From Actinomycetes bacterium (GTDB lineage Bacteria; Actinomycetota; Actinomycetes; Mycobacteriales; Mycobacteriaceae): a stretch of DNA of 45,455 bases. Shown here piece by piece: positions 33,776 to 41,402 of this stretch (position 1 is its first letter; every line of letters starts with the position of its first letter). The stretch is taken from the NCBI GenBank assembly GCA_023404955.1, contig JAEXZY010000164.1:1-45455 (forward strand), read 5' to 3'. The notes below the pieces were generated by a model that was not told the DNA's origin, ran no database searches, and worked only from the letters and a program-made list of their open reading frames with translations. A program made the position numbers and the translations under genes.

Positions 33776-34858
33776 GTGGAGTCGTTTGCGGTGTCTCGGC
33801 AGGACGTGCTGCAGCTGGTGTCGCGGATTGATGCCGCGCGCTATGCCAGGACGCGTAACTTCACTGACGGCGGCACGCAGATCTCGCCGTACCTCACCCG
33901 CGGATTGGTGACGTTGCCGGAGGTGCGCGATCTGATCCTCGAGCGGCACACGCCGGCGCAGGCGTACAAATTCGTCTTCGAGTTGGCGTGGCGCGAGTAC
34001 TGGCAGCGGGAGTGGACGTTCCTCGGCGACCGCATCTTCACCGACGTCAAGCGGGCGCAGCACCCCGTCAGCTCGCGACAAATGCCCCGCGCGGTGCGCC
34101 ACGGCGACACAGGAATCGACGCGCTCGACGCCGCCGTCGGCAATCTCTACGGCACCGGCTACATGCACAACCACGAACGAATGTGGTTGGCGGGCTTGAC
34201 GTGCAATCTCGGCCGCACGCACTGGTGGGAACCCAGCCTGTGGTTGTACTACCACCTGCTCGACGGCGATCCTGCCAGCAACAGCCTGTCGTGGCAGTGG
34301 GTGGCGGGTACCAACAGCGGCAAGAAATACGTACCGGCCCAACAGAACGTCAACAAGTACTCGCCGCTGACGCAGCACGACACCATCATCGACCACGGTT
34401 ATGGTGTGCTCGCCGAGATGGCGGTTCCCGACGTCCTCACCGAACGGGTGGCGCTCGACCTCACGTGGACGCCGCCGCCGAGCGACGAGCCGGTGGTCGA
34501 CCCGGCCAAGCCCACGGTGCTCTATCACTCGTTCTGGCTGAACGCCGCCTGGCGCCAGGACGTCGACGCCAACCGGATCGTCCTGCTGGAACCCAGCTGG
34601 TTCGACCGCTTCCCGATCTCGCCGAAGGTCACCGACTACGTCGTGCGGTGCGCGCGTGAGATTCCTGACGCTCAGGTGGTGGTCGCCGAGTTCGACGACC
34701 TCGACCTCGGGGACGACGTCATCTACATGCGGCATCCCTCGGTGTCGCATTGGCGCGGCACCGCCGACGAGATGCCGCGGATGTTCCCCGACGTCCCGGA
34801 GAAGTCGTACGCGTCGTTCACCAGCTTCTGGAAGCAGTGCGAGCGGACGACGCGGTAG
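33776..34858 (+). CDS. Photolyase/cryptochrome-type FAD protein with a C-terminal extra domain
   Basis: It encodes about 360 aa. It starts directly with the helical FAD-binding domain of photolyases: YARTRNFTDGGTQISPYLTRG, FELAWREYWQREW, GTGYMHNHERMW, WWEPSLWLYYHLLDGDPASNSLSWQWVAG. Ordinary photolyases have an alpha/beta antenna domain before this; here that domain is absent. Instead about 110 residues follow the FAD domain (TVLYHSFWLNAAW... NRIVLLEPSWFDRFPISPKVTDYV... DAQVVVAEFDDL), with an alpha/beta look. GTG 33776 is used; GTG 33746 is also in frame. It is convergent with cynS. Confidence 0.82.
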   Translation: MESFAVSRQDVLQLVSRIDAARYARTRNFTDGGTQISPYLTRGLVTLPEVRDLILERHTPAQAYKFVFELAWREYWQREWTFLGDRIFTDVKRAQHPVSSRQMPRAVRHGDTGIDALDAAVGNLYGTGYMHNHERMWLAGLTCNLGRTHWWEPSLWLYYHLLDGDPASNSLSWQWVAGTNSGKKYVPAQQNVNKYSPLTQHDTIIDHGYGVLAEMAVPDVLTERVALDLTWTPPPSDEPVVDPAKPTVLYHSFWLNAAWRQDVDANRIVLLEPSWFDRFPISPKVTDYVVRCAREIPDAQVVVAEFDDLDLGDDVIYMRHPSVSHWRGTADEMPRMFPDVPEKSYASFTSFWKQCERTTR

Positions 34859-34861
34859 GCG

Positions 34862-35311
34862 TCACCAGCGGTAGTCGAGAAACTTCCCGTCCAGGGTGAC
34901 CACGACGCGGTCGCCGTCCGGATCGGCGCGGCGCTTGATGTCGACCTTGAAGTTGATGGCGCTCATGATGCCGTCGCCGAACTCCTCGTGGATCAGCTCC
35001 TTGAGCGCCGGTCCGTAGACGGCGAGCGCCTCGTGGAATCGGTAGATGGTCGGATCGGACATGAGCGCGGGGTCGATGCCACGGCTGGGTTGCAGCTGCA
35101 GGCTTTCGGCCACCGCACCGTCGAGGTCGAGCAGCGCGCACACCCGCTCGGCGTGAGCGGCCTGCATGGGGTGTTGCCCGAGCAGGGCGGCCACACACCA
35201 CACCAGGGGTGCGTCGATCTCCGCCGCGATATCGGACCACTCGAGCTTCTTGCGAATGCGAGCGGCCCTGATCAGCTCCGCGGCCTCGGTTTTGGGCATG
35301 ATCGGGGTCAT
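34862..35311 (-). CDS. cynS: Cyanase (cyanate hydratase)
   Basis: This 149-aa enzyme converts cyanate and bicarbonate to ammonia and CO2. All three catalytic residues are present at the expected spacing: Arg 91 (YRFHE), Glu 94 and Ser 117 (MSAINF), equivalent to E. coli R96, E99 and S122. The GDGIMSAINFKVDIKR signature and the N-terminal helical domain (AAELIRAARIRKKLEWSDIA) fit. Its ATG overlaps the FNT channel stop by 4 bp. The pair would give cyanate uptake and use as nitrogen, or detoxification. Confidence 0.96.
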   Translation of the reverse strand: MTPIMPKTEAAELIRAARIRKKLEWSDIAAEIDAPLVWCVAALLGQHPMQAAHAERVCALLDLDGAVAESLQLQPSRGIDPALMSDPTIYRFHEALAVYGPALKELIHEEFGDGIMSAINFKVDIKRRADPDGDRVVVTLDGKFLDYRW

Positions 35312-36168
35312 CGAGCACTCCGTCCTGTTGTCATCAGCGAGCGATCCTCTGAGGGCAGTTCGACCAGTCGCGTGTCGCCGGTGCGGGCGTGCGTGGCGAA
35401 CAGCGTCAGCCCCACGAAAGTCAGTCCGCCGACGAGATTGCCTACCACCGTCGGGATTTCGTTCCAGATCAGGTAGTCGCCGATCGAGAAGTCGCCGCCG
35501 AGCATGAGTCCCGACGGGAACAGGAACATGTTCACGATGGAATGCTCGAAGCCCATGTAGAAGAACAGCATGATGGGCATCCACATTGCGATTACCTTGC
35601 CCGAGACGCTGGTCGACATCATCGCAGCCACGACGCCGGTGGAGACCATCCAGTTGCACAACACCCCGCGGATGAACAGCGTCAACATTCCTGCGGCACC
35701 GTGTTCGGCGTATCCCACCGTCCGGCTGTGCCCGATCTCACCGAGCCGCTGGCCGACTTCGTTGGGGTCGACGCTGAAGCCATACGTGAACACCACCGCC
35801 ATCATGAGGGCTACGAGGATGGCGCCGGCGAAGTTGCCGACGAAGACCAGACCCCAGTTGCGCATCATCGACCGGAACGTCACACCGCGGCGCTTGTCGA
35901 GCATCGCCAATGGGACAAGTGTGAAAACGCCTGTCAGAAGGTCGAATCCGAGCAGATAGAGGAGGCAGAAGCCGACGGGGAACAGGACCGCGCCGAGCAA
36001 CGCGTTGCCGGTCTGCACGGTGATGGTCACGGCGAACGCTGCCGCGAGGGCGAGGATGGCACCTGCCATGAACGCTCGAATCAAGATGTCGCGGGTCGAC
36101 ATCAGTGCTTTCGACTCACCGGCGTCGATCATCTTGCCGACGAACTCGTTCGGACTCACATAGGACAT
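35308..36168 (-). CDS. Formate/nitrite transporter (FNT) family channel
   Basis: This 286-aa membrane protein has about six helices. FNT marks include LLYLLGFDLLTGVFTLVP and NWGLVFVGNFAGAI in the N-terminal half, and RGVLCNWMVSTGVV plus FEHSIVNMFLFPSGLMLG in the C-terminal half. These match the conserved broken-helix regions and the central His of the FocA/NirC fold. GAAAGG precedes the ATG. It is co-translated with cyanase, so cyanate, a small monovalent anion like formate and nitrite, is its likely cargo. That substrate is inferred from context. Confidence 0.88.
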   Translation of the reverse strand: MSYVSPNEFVGKMIDAGESKALMSTRDILIRAFMAGAILALAAAFAVTITVQTGNALLGAVLFPVGFCLLYLLGFDLLTGVFTLVPLAMLDKRRGVTFRSMMRNWGLVFVGNFAGAILVALMMAVVFTYGFSVDPNEVGQRLGEIGHSRTVGYAEHGAAGMLTLFIRGVLCNWMVSTGVVAAMMSTSVSGKVIAMWMPIMLFFYMGFEHSIVNMFLFPSGLMLGGDFSIGDYLIWNEIPTVVGNLVGGLTFVGLTLFATHARTGDTRLVELPSEDRSLMTTGRSAR

Positions 36169-36294
36169 GGAGAACCTTTCGGGGAGGACCGTTGCCCTCA
36201 GAGTTCCCGGACCGGATTGCCGGTTCGCAACAGCGCGTGGACAGTCGTGTTGCCACCACCTCACAGCCAACCCCCAGGTTGCGTGAGGAACTCG

Positions 36295-37086
36295 TCAGCG
36301 GGGCGAGACGGCTGTCCGGTCGACGGGGAAGCCGAAGAAGGTGTCGCGGTACGGCTCGTCAGCGAGCGTGAAGTGCCACCACTCGCTGTCGTAGAACTCG
36401 AACCCCTGCGCTTCCAGTGCATCCTTGAGGAGGAGTCGATTAGACAGTTGCGCGCCGTGAATGCGCGGGTCGAAGGTGTGACTGAGCGTGTCGAAGCAGT
36501 CGAAGCCGGTCCCCATGTCGATGCTGTTGTCCTGGAAGCGAACCGGTTGCGGGGCAGCACAATCCACGAGGGGTTGACTGACGACGTAGGGCGCGGTCGT
36601 CGCGGCGGGCAGCCGGATCAGGGTCACGTCGACGGTGCTGCCGCGGCTGTGACCGGATTTGTCGGCGATGTAGCCGTCGGCGAAGAGGGTGGTCTTGTCC
36701 ACCCGGGGGTAGAACTCGGACTTCATCCGCTGATCAGGGATGTCCTGGGCCCAGGAGACGAAGTCGTCGACCGCGCGCTGGGGCCGGTAGCAGTCGTACA
36801 CCTTGAGCGAATAACCCTGCGGCAGGAGGACCTGCTGCGCTCTGGACAGCGCGTCGGCTGCCGCTCGGGTCAGGATGCACAACGGCTCCACATAACCCGT
36901 GACTGGTTCGCCCGTGAAGTTGTGCGGCGTCGAGTAGCGGATGTCGTGCAGGATCGTCGGGTCGACATCGGACAGCACGACGAAGTCGGAGGGTGCGGTT
37001 GGCGCGGCGGGCTGCGCCGCGGTTGTCGCGGGCGTCGCGACGGCGGCGATGAGGAGTGCCGCGAGCAAGGCGAAGAAGCGGGTCAT
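36295..37086 (-). CDS. Secreted D-Ala-D-Ala dipeptidase, VanX/DdpX-type
   Basis: This 263-aa protein has a signal peptide (about 1-24). The mature domain has the full VanX metal and catalytic set: SGHSRGSTVDVTL with His 146 and Asp 153, DSEWWHF with Glu 235 and His 238, and the YRPQRAV Arg 101. These M15D peptidases split free D-Ala-D-Ala. Without vanHA genes it is more likely a peptidoglycan-recycling or housekeeping enzyme than a resistance factor. It sits next to the attachment-site-like tRNA remnant. Confidence 0.92.
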   Translation of the reverse strand: MTRFFALLAALLIAAVATPATTAAQPAAPTAPSDFVVLSDVDPTILHDIRYSTPHNFTGEPVTGYVEPLCILTRAAADALSRAQQVLLPQGYSLKVYDCYRPQRAVDDFVSWAQDIPDQRMKSEFYPRVDKTTLFADGYIADKSGHSRGSTVDVTLIRLPAATTAPYVVSQPLVDCAAPQPVRFQDNSIDMGTGFDCFDTLSHTFDPRIHGAQLSNRLLLKDALEAQGFEFYDSEWWHFTLADEPYRDTFFGFPVDRTAVSPR

Positions 37087-37206
37087 TGGGCCGGAGTACC
37101 CACGAAGGTTGGCTTCTTCTCTGGCCGCGGCAGGCGCCGGGTAGGGCCGGGTCAGCGCCGCCCACCCTTTGAGCCGTCAACGGTCTAGTAGTTAGGTCTC
37201 CGTTCG

Positions 37207-37249
37207 TGCCCCCAGTCGGACTCGAACCGACACTTGGCGGATTTTAAGT
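37207..37249 (-). other. Displaced tRNA 3' half: probable attachment site of the integrated island
   Basis: Read on the minus strand, it runs from an anticodon-loop-like CTTAAAA and its 3' stem TCCGC through a perfect T-arm (GTCGG, loop TTCGAGT, CCGAC) to the acceptor strand TGGGGGC plus A. The 5' half is missing: the sequence before it (GAGCGA) cannot pair with TCCGC, and no GCCCCCA start lies upstream. This is what remains when an element inserts into a tRNA gene and carries off the 5' part. The anticodon would be TAA, but the variable loop is short for a Leu tRNA. No second copy is seen in the window. Confidence 0.7.
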
Positions 37250-37400
37250 CGCTCTTTCCAGCCCCCTAGCAGTAGCTGCTATGTCCCGCGCAGATCCACC
37301 AGACGCCACAAACGCCCATTTCAGACCTGCAAAAAGCGGCACCAGCCATCTATTGGCTCCTGCACGATCCGTTGCCGCATGTCCGCAAGTTAGAGATCGT

Positions 37401-37422
37401 CTGCTGACGCGCTGCTGACGCG
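37401..37422. repeat. Tandem 11-bp repeat near the att-like site
   Basis: Two perfect, abutting copies of CTGCTGACGCG lie about 150 bases inside the presumed island from the tRNA remnant. Paired short direct repeats at this distance are typical of arm-type binding sites of tyrosine integrases. The rest of 37250-37472 shows no gene or RNA. Confidence 0.5.
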
Positions 37423-37455
37423 GACGGTGTGCCGCCCCCCAGGTGTCACCTCCTG

Positions 37456-37475
37456 CCATTAACGTGACAGCCGTG
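37456..37475 (+). promoter_or_regulatory. Leaderless start block of the first island gene
   Basis: CCATTAACGTG is followed so that TAACGT, a plausible -10 (TANNNT), lies exactly seven bases before the GTG start. The same layout (CCATTAGCGTG, TAGCGT, seven bases, GTG, then TT) precedes the second gene. No ribosome site is present, which fits leaderless transcription from the GTG. Confidence 0.5.
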
Positions 37476-38246
37476 TTGATGGCCGAGAGTTTTTTGGAGC
37501 GCAATGGGACTCTGTTTCAGATACTCGCGGCTGTGTTACTTGCGGTCATCACCGGCTTATTAACCTGGTACATCGGTTATCGCAACAGAGCTACGAAGAC
37601 GCTTGACTACTGGGTAATTTCCGATCTGGCCATTGTTTCGAGCCATAACCGTCCCGACCGACTCAAGATCATGTTGGGAACCATTGAGGTCGACAACCCG
37701 TTCGTGACCCTTATCCGATTCAGGAACACCGGCAAGCAGGTTATCGAGCGTGATGACTTCCTAAGACCTATCGAAATCTGTCGCGGCAACACCGAGGTCG
37801 TCGACTGGAATGTTGTTAACCAGACTGAGCCAAACTTGGCCGACGATATAGGGCTGGTAGCACCCGTCGCTGGTGATAAGGAGTTCGATGAACACATCTC
37901 GATCAAGCCCAATACGCTAAATCCGGGCGATACTTTTGACGTCCAGATTACTTATGACGGCACGCTCGAATGCCAACCCGAAATAACTGTGCGAATCAAA
38001 GGCCAGACTCGCAAGATGGAAGCCTTGGTTCCGAGGTCTGCGGCTCGGGAGATGGGATTTTATATAACCCTGGTCGGGGTGGCGGTCGGTGTTTTTTCAG
38101 GTTTCTTCGCTAGTAGGCTCATCGCCGGGGGTGGAAACCAACTGCTCACATTTTCAAATCTAGTGGTGGTGGTTTCAGTTACCACGGCGCTCATCGCGGT
38201 TGTCGGCATAGTGAGAAGTTTAGAGCGGAAGCGATTCTGGGGATGA
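37473..38246 (+). CDS. Unknown membrane protein with an extracytoplasmic or cytoplasmic beta domain
   Basis: I do not recognise this 257-aa protein. It has a membrane helix at about 14-34, a soluble domain of about 150 residues, then two more helices (about 195-216 and 225-250) and a basic tail. The middle domain has strand-rich phrases such as VTLIRFRNTGKQVIERDDFLRPIEI and a late NPGDTFDVQITYDG, which recall Ig-like sandwiches. GTG 37473 is chosen from the leaderless block; ATG 37479 and GTG 37443 are in frame. Codons are more AT-rich than in the chromosomal genes. It pairs with the next gene. Confidence 0.65.
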   Translation: MLMAESFLERNGTLFQILAAVLLAVITGLLTWYIGYRNRATKTLDYWVISDLAIVSSHNRPDRLKIMLGTIEVDNPFVTLIRFRNTGKQVIERDDFLRPIEICRGNTEVVDWNVVNQTEPNLADDIGLVAPVAGDKEFDEHISIKPNTLNPGDTFDVQITYDGTLECQPEITVRIKGQTRKMEALVPRSAAREMGFYITLVGVAVGVFSGFFASRLIAGGGNQLLTFSNLVVVVSVTTALIAVVGIVRSLERKRFWG

Positions 38247-38334
38247 CTATGGCGAGGCGAGTACAGCAAGTCGCCAGTTACATTAGCGGTGCTGACAGAA
38301 CACCGGCGCGCGCGTCCAAGTGCGTCAGCATCGC

Positions 38335-38354
38335 CCATTAGCGTGTCGATTGTG
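38335..38354 (+). promoter_or_regulatory. Leaderless start block of the second island gene
   Basis: CCATTAGCGTG with TAGCGT seven bases before GTG repeats the arrangement at 37456-37475. The two genes thus appear to have separate but matching promoters, suggesting co-expression without an operon. Confidence 0.5.
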
Positions 38355-39896
38355 TTCGGCCCGCCTCAACCTCCGACCAATGACACTGCGCCTGGGAAAC
38401 TGACGATTGCTCTGATGCCTACGGGTGTTGTGAAGTCGAATGCCGAGGATGCTCAGTCTCTCGAACAACTCCGCCTCAAGCTGACTAACAGAAAATACAC
38501 CGGTCTCATTCAGGTGGCCGACTACCCGACGCCGCCGCCAGATGGACCGATGAGTGGGGTCGGAATCGTTCTCAAAGACATTGCAGCTGACGATTTACGG
38601 CTCAAGCCAGCGATCAAGCACGTAACGAAGTGCCTGAAAGCATGGCTGCCAGAGCGATATAGGACGAATCCAGAACTTCCGCCGCTTCGAATCACGATCT
38701 GGAGCAAGGACGCGCGCACGTCGAAGGATATTTACAGCACGCGAGAGGCGCCGTACCAAGACATCACCCCCGCACCACCGACGCCCGCATCTCCTACGCC
38801 AGTCAAGCTGGTTGGGTTGTGGGACACCCTCCGCGGCTTCACATGGTTGACGCGCATATTCCTAACCGCCTCGCTCGTGTCGGGAATCGCGTTGACGGCT
38901 TACCTCTGGGTCACCGATGCCGATATTGATGTGTGGGTAGGCAGCCACGACCTGAAGCGTCCTCAGTCGCTCCTGCCTTACAACCACGAGTGGCTAAACA
39001 GCCACGCCTATATTCCAAACGTCTTGGCTGCCGCCACCGGCTTTCTTATCGGGGCACCGTTCGCACTTATTGTGCTAGCCACATTCACTGTTCAGCGCGA
39101 GGAACGTGCTGCCTTGGAACGCGTGAACAAGCTGTCAGTCTTGGCGTGGGACAAATTCAAAGACTCGGTATACGATCTATGCAACGATCGCCGGCAGCGC
39201 GGCCTCGATCTCGACGCCTACTTGGTCCGGTTTGTACACGATCAGATCCTTTCTGAGTACCAGAAATATATTAGCTTGGCTCAGACGTACCGGAAAGACG
39301 AGCGCACCTACCGGGGGACCACTGACGCCGAAATTGCAGAACTTCAATCATTCCTGACTGAGCGATCGAACCTAATGCAGAAGCAAATTTACGCCGGATT
39401 CGAAACGATCGGCACGCAATATTGGCTCCAGATTAAATGGTCCATCATTCGAACCAACTGGAACACCTTGAATCAGTATGTGCGCCTGCAACGCCTTGAG
39501 CGCAGCTTGGCCTGGTTCGGCGACGAGCCTGACGCTGAATTCATGAATCGATTGTCAGACCAGAAGCATCCGATGACAGCCTTCATGGAGCTGCACGAGT
39601 TAGACCACAGCACAACGAGTGCAAGCATGTCAGCCGCTCTCGCGGCTGCGCAAAAAGATGCTCGCGGGCCAGGCGAAAATCTTAAGAACAAGTTGCTGGC
39701 AAGTACATATCCTTATGGCACAGACGACCCAGCGTCACACACGTACCGCGACGAGTTCGGATACACGAGTGTGAAAGGGCACGCTCAGGCCGCCCAAGAC
39801 GCACGGCTTGCACTCCAAGATCTGCGACGGGTAGTAGATGATGTCGAACGTGAGGGCTGGCCTAGGAAGCACACACGACCGGTGGAGCCTCGCTAG
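38352..39896 (+). CDS. Unknown two-helix membrane protein with a large cytoplasmic C-terminal domain
   Basis: It encodes 514 aa and I do not recognise a family. The order is a soluble alpha/beta N-terminal domain (about 15-130, with KLTIALMPTGVV and PPLRITIWSKD strands), a Pro/Thr linker, two membrane helices (about 165-187 and 221-247), and about 265 mostly helical, charged C-terminal residues containing NDRRQRGLDLDAYLVRFVHD and coiled-coil-like stretches. No nuclease, ATPase or TIR motif is visible. It is convergent with the integrase, one base between stops. With the preceding gene it forms the island's cargo. A longer in-frame start (38289) is possible but lacks signals. Confidence 0.65.
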   Translation: MFGPPQPPTNDTAPGKLTIALMPTGVVKSNAEDAQSLEQLRLKLTNRKYTGLIQVADYPTPPPDGPMSGVGIVLKDIAADDLRLKPAIKHVTKCLKAWLPERYRTNPELPPLRITIWSKDARTSKDIYSTREAPYQDITPAPPTPASPTPVKLVGLWDTLRGFTWLTRIFLTASLVSGIALTAYLWVTDADIDVWVGSHDLKRPQSLLPYNHEWLNSHAYIPNVLAAATGFLIGAPFALIVLATFTVQREERAALERVNKLSVLAWDKFKDSVYDLCNDRRQRGLDLDAYLVRFVHDQILSEYQKYISLAQTYRKDERTYRGTTDAEIAELQSFLTERSNLMQKQIYAGFETIGTQYWLQIKWSIIRTNWNTLNQYVRLQRLERSLAWFGDEPDAEFMNRLSDQKHPMTAFMELHELDHSTTSASMSAALAAAQKDARGPGENLKNKLLASTYPYGTDDPASHTYRDEFGYTSVKGHAQAAQDARLALQDLRRVVDDVEREGWPRKHTRPVEPR

Positions 39897-39897
39897 C

Positions 39898-41283
39898 TCA
39901 CCCGCGCTCGCGGAGTAGCTCAACAACATTCGACGTCGCGTCCACGACTCCCCTGCTCACCTTCGGTGCCACTTGCACGTCCTCAATGATGTAGTCAGCG
40001 TATGTGGTCAAAGTAAGCACAAAGGTGGAGTGCCCCAGCCACTTCGACACTTGCATGTAGTGTTCGCCAGCGGACAAGTTCATGCTCGCGAATGTATGGC
40101 GCAGGTCGTGGGAGCGAACGCTGGCCAGGCCGAGAGCCTTTGTCGCGGGTTGCAAATAGTGCTCGCACAGAGAGGCCGCGCAGACGGGTTTGGCCCAATC
40201 GAACACATAGCGATTCCGACGCCCCGGAAACAGCGGCGCGTGAGCGATTCGGTTTTTGCCGGCACCGAACGGATGAACCGTAGCGAGGTACTCGCGAAGC
40301 TCGTCGGCCAGCCACGGGGCTAGCGGCACTACGCGATCCGCGCTGGCATCACTCTTCGGCGTGCCGTAAACCCACTGACCCTGCTTACGCGCGGCGGCGC
40401 GGGACACTGTGATGCGTCCGACGGCGCCAGGGATGTCCGACAGCGTCACGTCCTGCACCTGCAGCCCCTGCAGCTCGGCCGCGCGCACACCGGTATGGGC
40501 AGCGAACAGCACGGCCAGCGCGTACACGGCGTTTCCCTGTCGGACATAGGTGCTGCCCTTCGGCCCCGACGAGTTGGCAGCTTCCCGGACCATGACCTGG
40601 TCCGTAGCGATCCAATCAAACACTGCCGCCACCTGATTGGCGGTCAAGGGTCGGTGCTTGAATGGCGTTCCGCTGCGCTTAGTCGTGCGGCGGCGACCAG
40701 CGACCACGGGATTGGCGGCGATGGCTTGATCGTCTACCGCTACATCAAGAATCCGCTTCAGAGCTCCGACAATATGCTTCACCGTTTTCGGGCTGCGCGT
40801 CACCAGGCAGGTGCCGGGGGTCGTGGTTGGTTTCGCCCTGCCGTGACGACGAACATGCGGGGCCAGAAGCTGCGCCCGAAATGCTGTCACGTCGGCTGTG
40901 GTGATCGCCGCGACGGGCCGACTGCCGAACACCGGCCCGATGTGAGCGCGGTACACCTTCTCGTAGTCCTCGATGGTGTTTGGATCGATTGAGCCCACCA
41001 GGCCGTCAAGGTACTGCCGGGCATAAGTTCCCAACGACGTGTTGGCCTTCGCCTTGGCGTCTGACGGACTCACGCCAGCGGCGGACTCCAGATCGTTCTC
41101 GACCTTGCGCAGAGCCGCCTTGGCCTTGCGCTCAGTCGGGAATGTCTCCGAGCTCTGTTTGAGCTTGCCGGTGGGTGCTCCGAACTCGTCGCGCACAGGC
41201 TCACGCCACACCACCTGATAGCTGACGATCGGGTTGCCGAATTTGTCGCGCTTGCCGGTCTCGCGCTTCCTGATGTACGCCAT
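39898..41283 (-). CDS. Tyrosine site-specific integrase
   Basis: This 461-aa recombinase of the phage/ICE type has the full catalytic set: Arg 267 (HTGVRAAEL), Lys 310 (GTPKSDAS), His 392 and Arg 395 (HDLRHTFAS), His 418 (WLGHST) and nucleophile Tyr 428. The N-terminal part (MAYIRKRETGKRDKFGNPIVSY) is an arm-binding domain, followed by a SAM-like core-binding domain. It should insert the island at the tRNA-like site at 37207. Its ATG overlaps the stop of a 39-aa acidic ORF (TAATG), which in turn overlaps a serine recombinase. Confidence 0.95.
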   Translation of the reverse strand: MAYIRKRETGKRDKFGNPIVSYQVVWREPVRDEFGAPTGKLKQSSETFPTERKAKAALRKVENDLESAAGVSPSDAKAKANTSLGTYARQYLDGLVGSIDPNTIEDYEKVYRAHIGPVFGSRPVAAITTADVTAFRAQLLAPHVRRHGRAKPTTTPGTCLVTRSPKTVKHIVGALKRILDVAVDDQAIAANPVVAGRRRTTKRSGTPFKHRPLTANQVAAVFDWIATDQVMVREAANSSGPKGSTYVRQGNAVYALAVLFAAHTGVRAAELQGLQVQDVTLSDIPGAVGRITVSRAAARKQGQWVYGTPKSDASADRVVPLAPWLADELREYLATVHPFGAGKNRIAHAPLFPGRRNRYVFDWAKPVCAASLCEHYLQPATKALGLASVRSHDLRHTFASMNLSAGEHYMQVSKWLGHSTFVLTLTTYADYIIEDVQVAPKVSRGVVDATSNVVELLRERG

Positions 41284-41402
41284 TACTCGTCGTCCTCTTC
41301 GTCGCCGCCCAGCACATCTGCCATACCGCTACAGGTGGGCTCAGGAAGCTTGCTTTCCTGCTCGTCGTCACCGCGCTCGTCGTCTTCGCTCGTCCGCTTC
41401 AT
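41283..41402 (-). CDS. 39-aa acidic protein coupled between serine recombinase and integrase
   Basis: Its ATG overlaps the recombinase stop (ATGA) and its TAA overlaps the integrase ATG, so the three frames are read in one chain. The product is very acidic: it opens MKRTSEDDERGDDEQESK, ends GGDEEDDE, and has a single Cys (PTCSG). Excisionases are usually basic, so it is not a normal Xis. It might modulate recombinases, mimic DNA, or serve mainly as a translational bridge. I know no match. Confidence 0.7.
   Translation of the reverse strand: MKRTSEDDERGDDEQESKLPEPTCSGMADVLGGDEEDDE

Noticed and set aside
36295..37086. Vancomycin-resistance locus
   Set aside because: A VanX-type dipeptidase is present and secreted, but there are no vanH, vanA, vanR or vanS genes nearby. 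Standalone VanX/DdpX proteins are common in bacteria.
35389..37188. A 599-codon plus-strand frame opposite the FNT and VanX genes
   Set aside because: It runs antisense across two well-supported genes and their gap, and is full of His/Glu/Arg without any fold pattern. It is a shadow of high GC content.
37207..37300. Complete tRNA gene
   Set aside because: Only the 3' half folds. No D-arm or 5' acceptor strand complementary to TGGGGGC is found upstream, so it is a remnant or att site.
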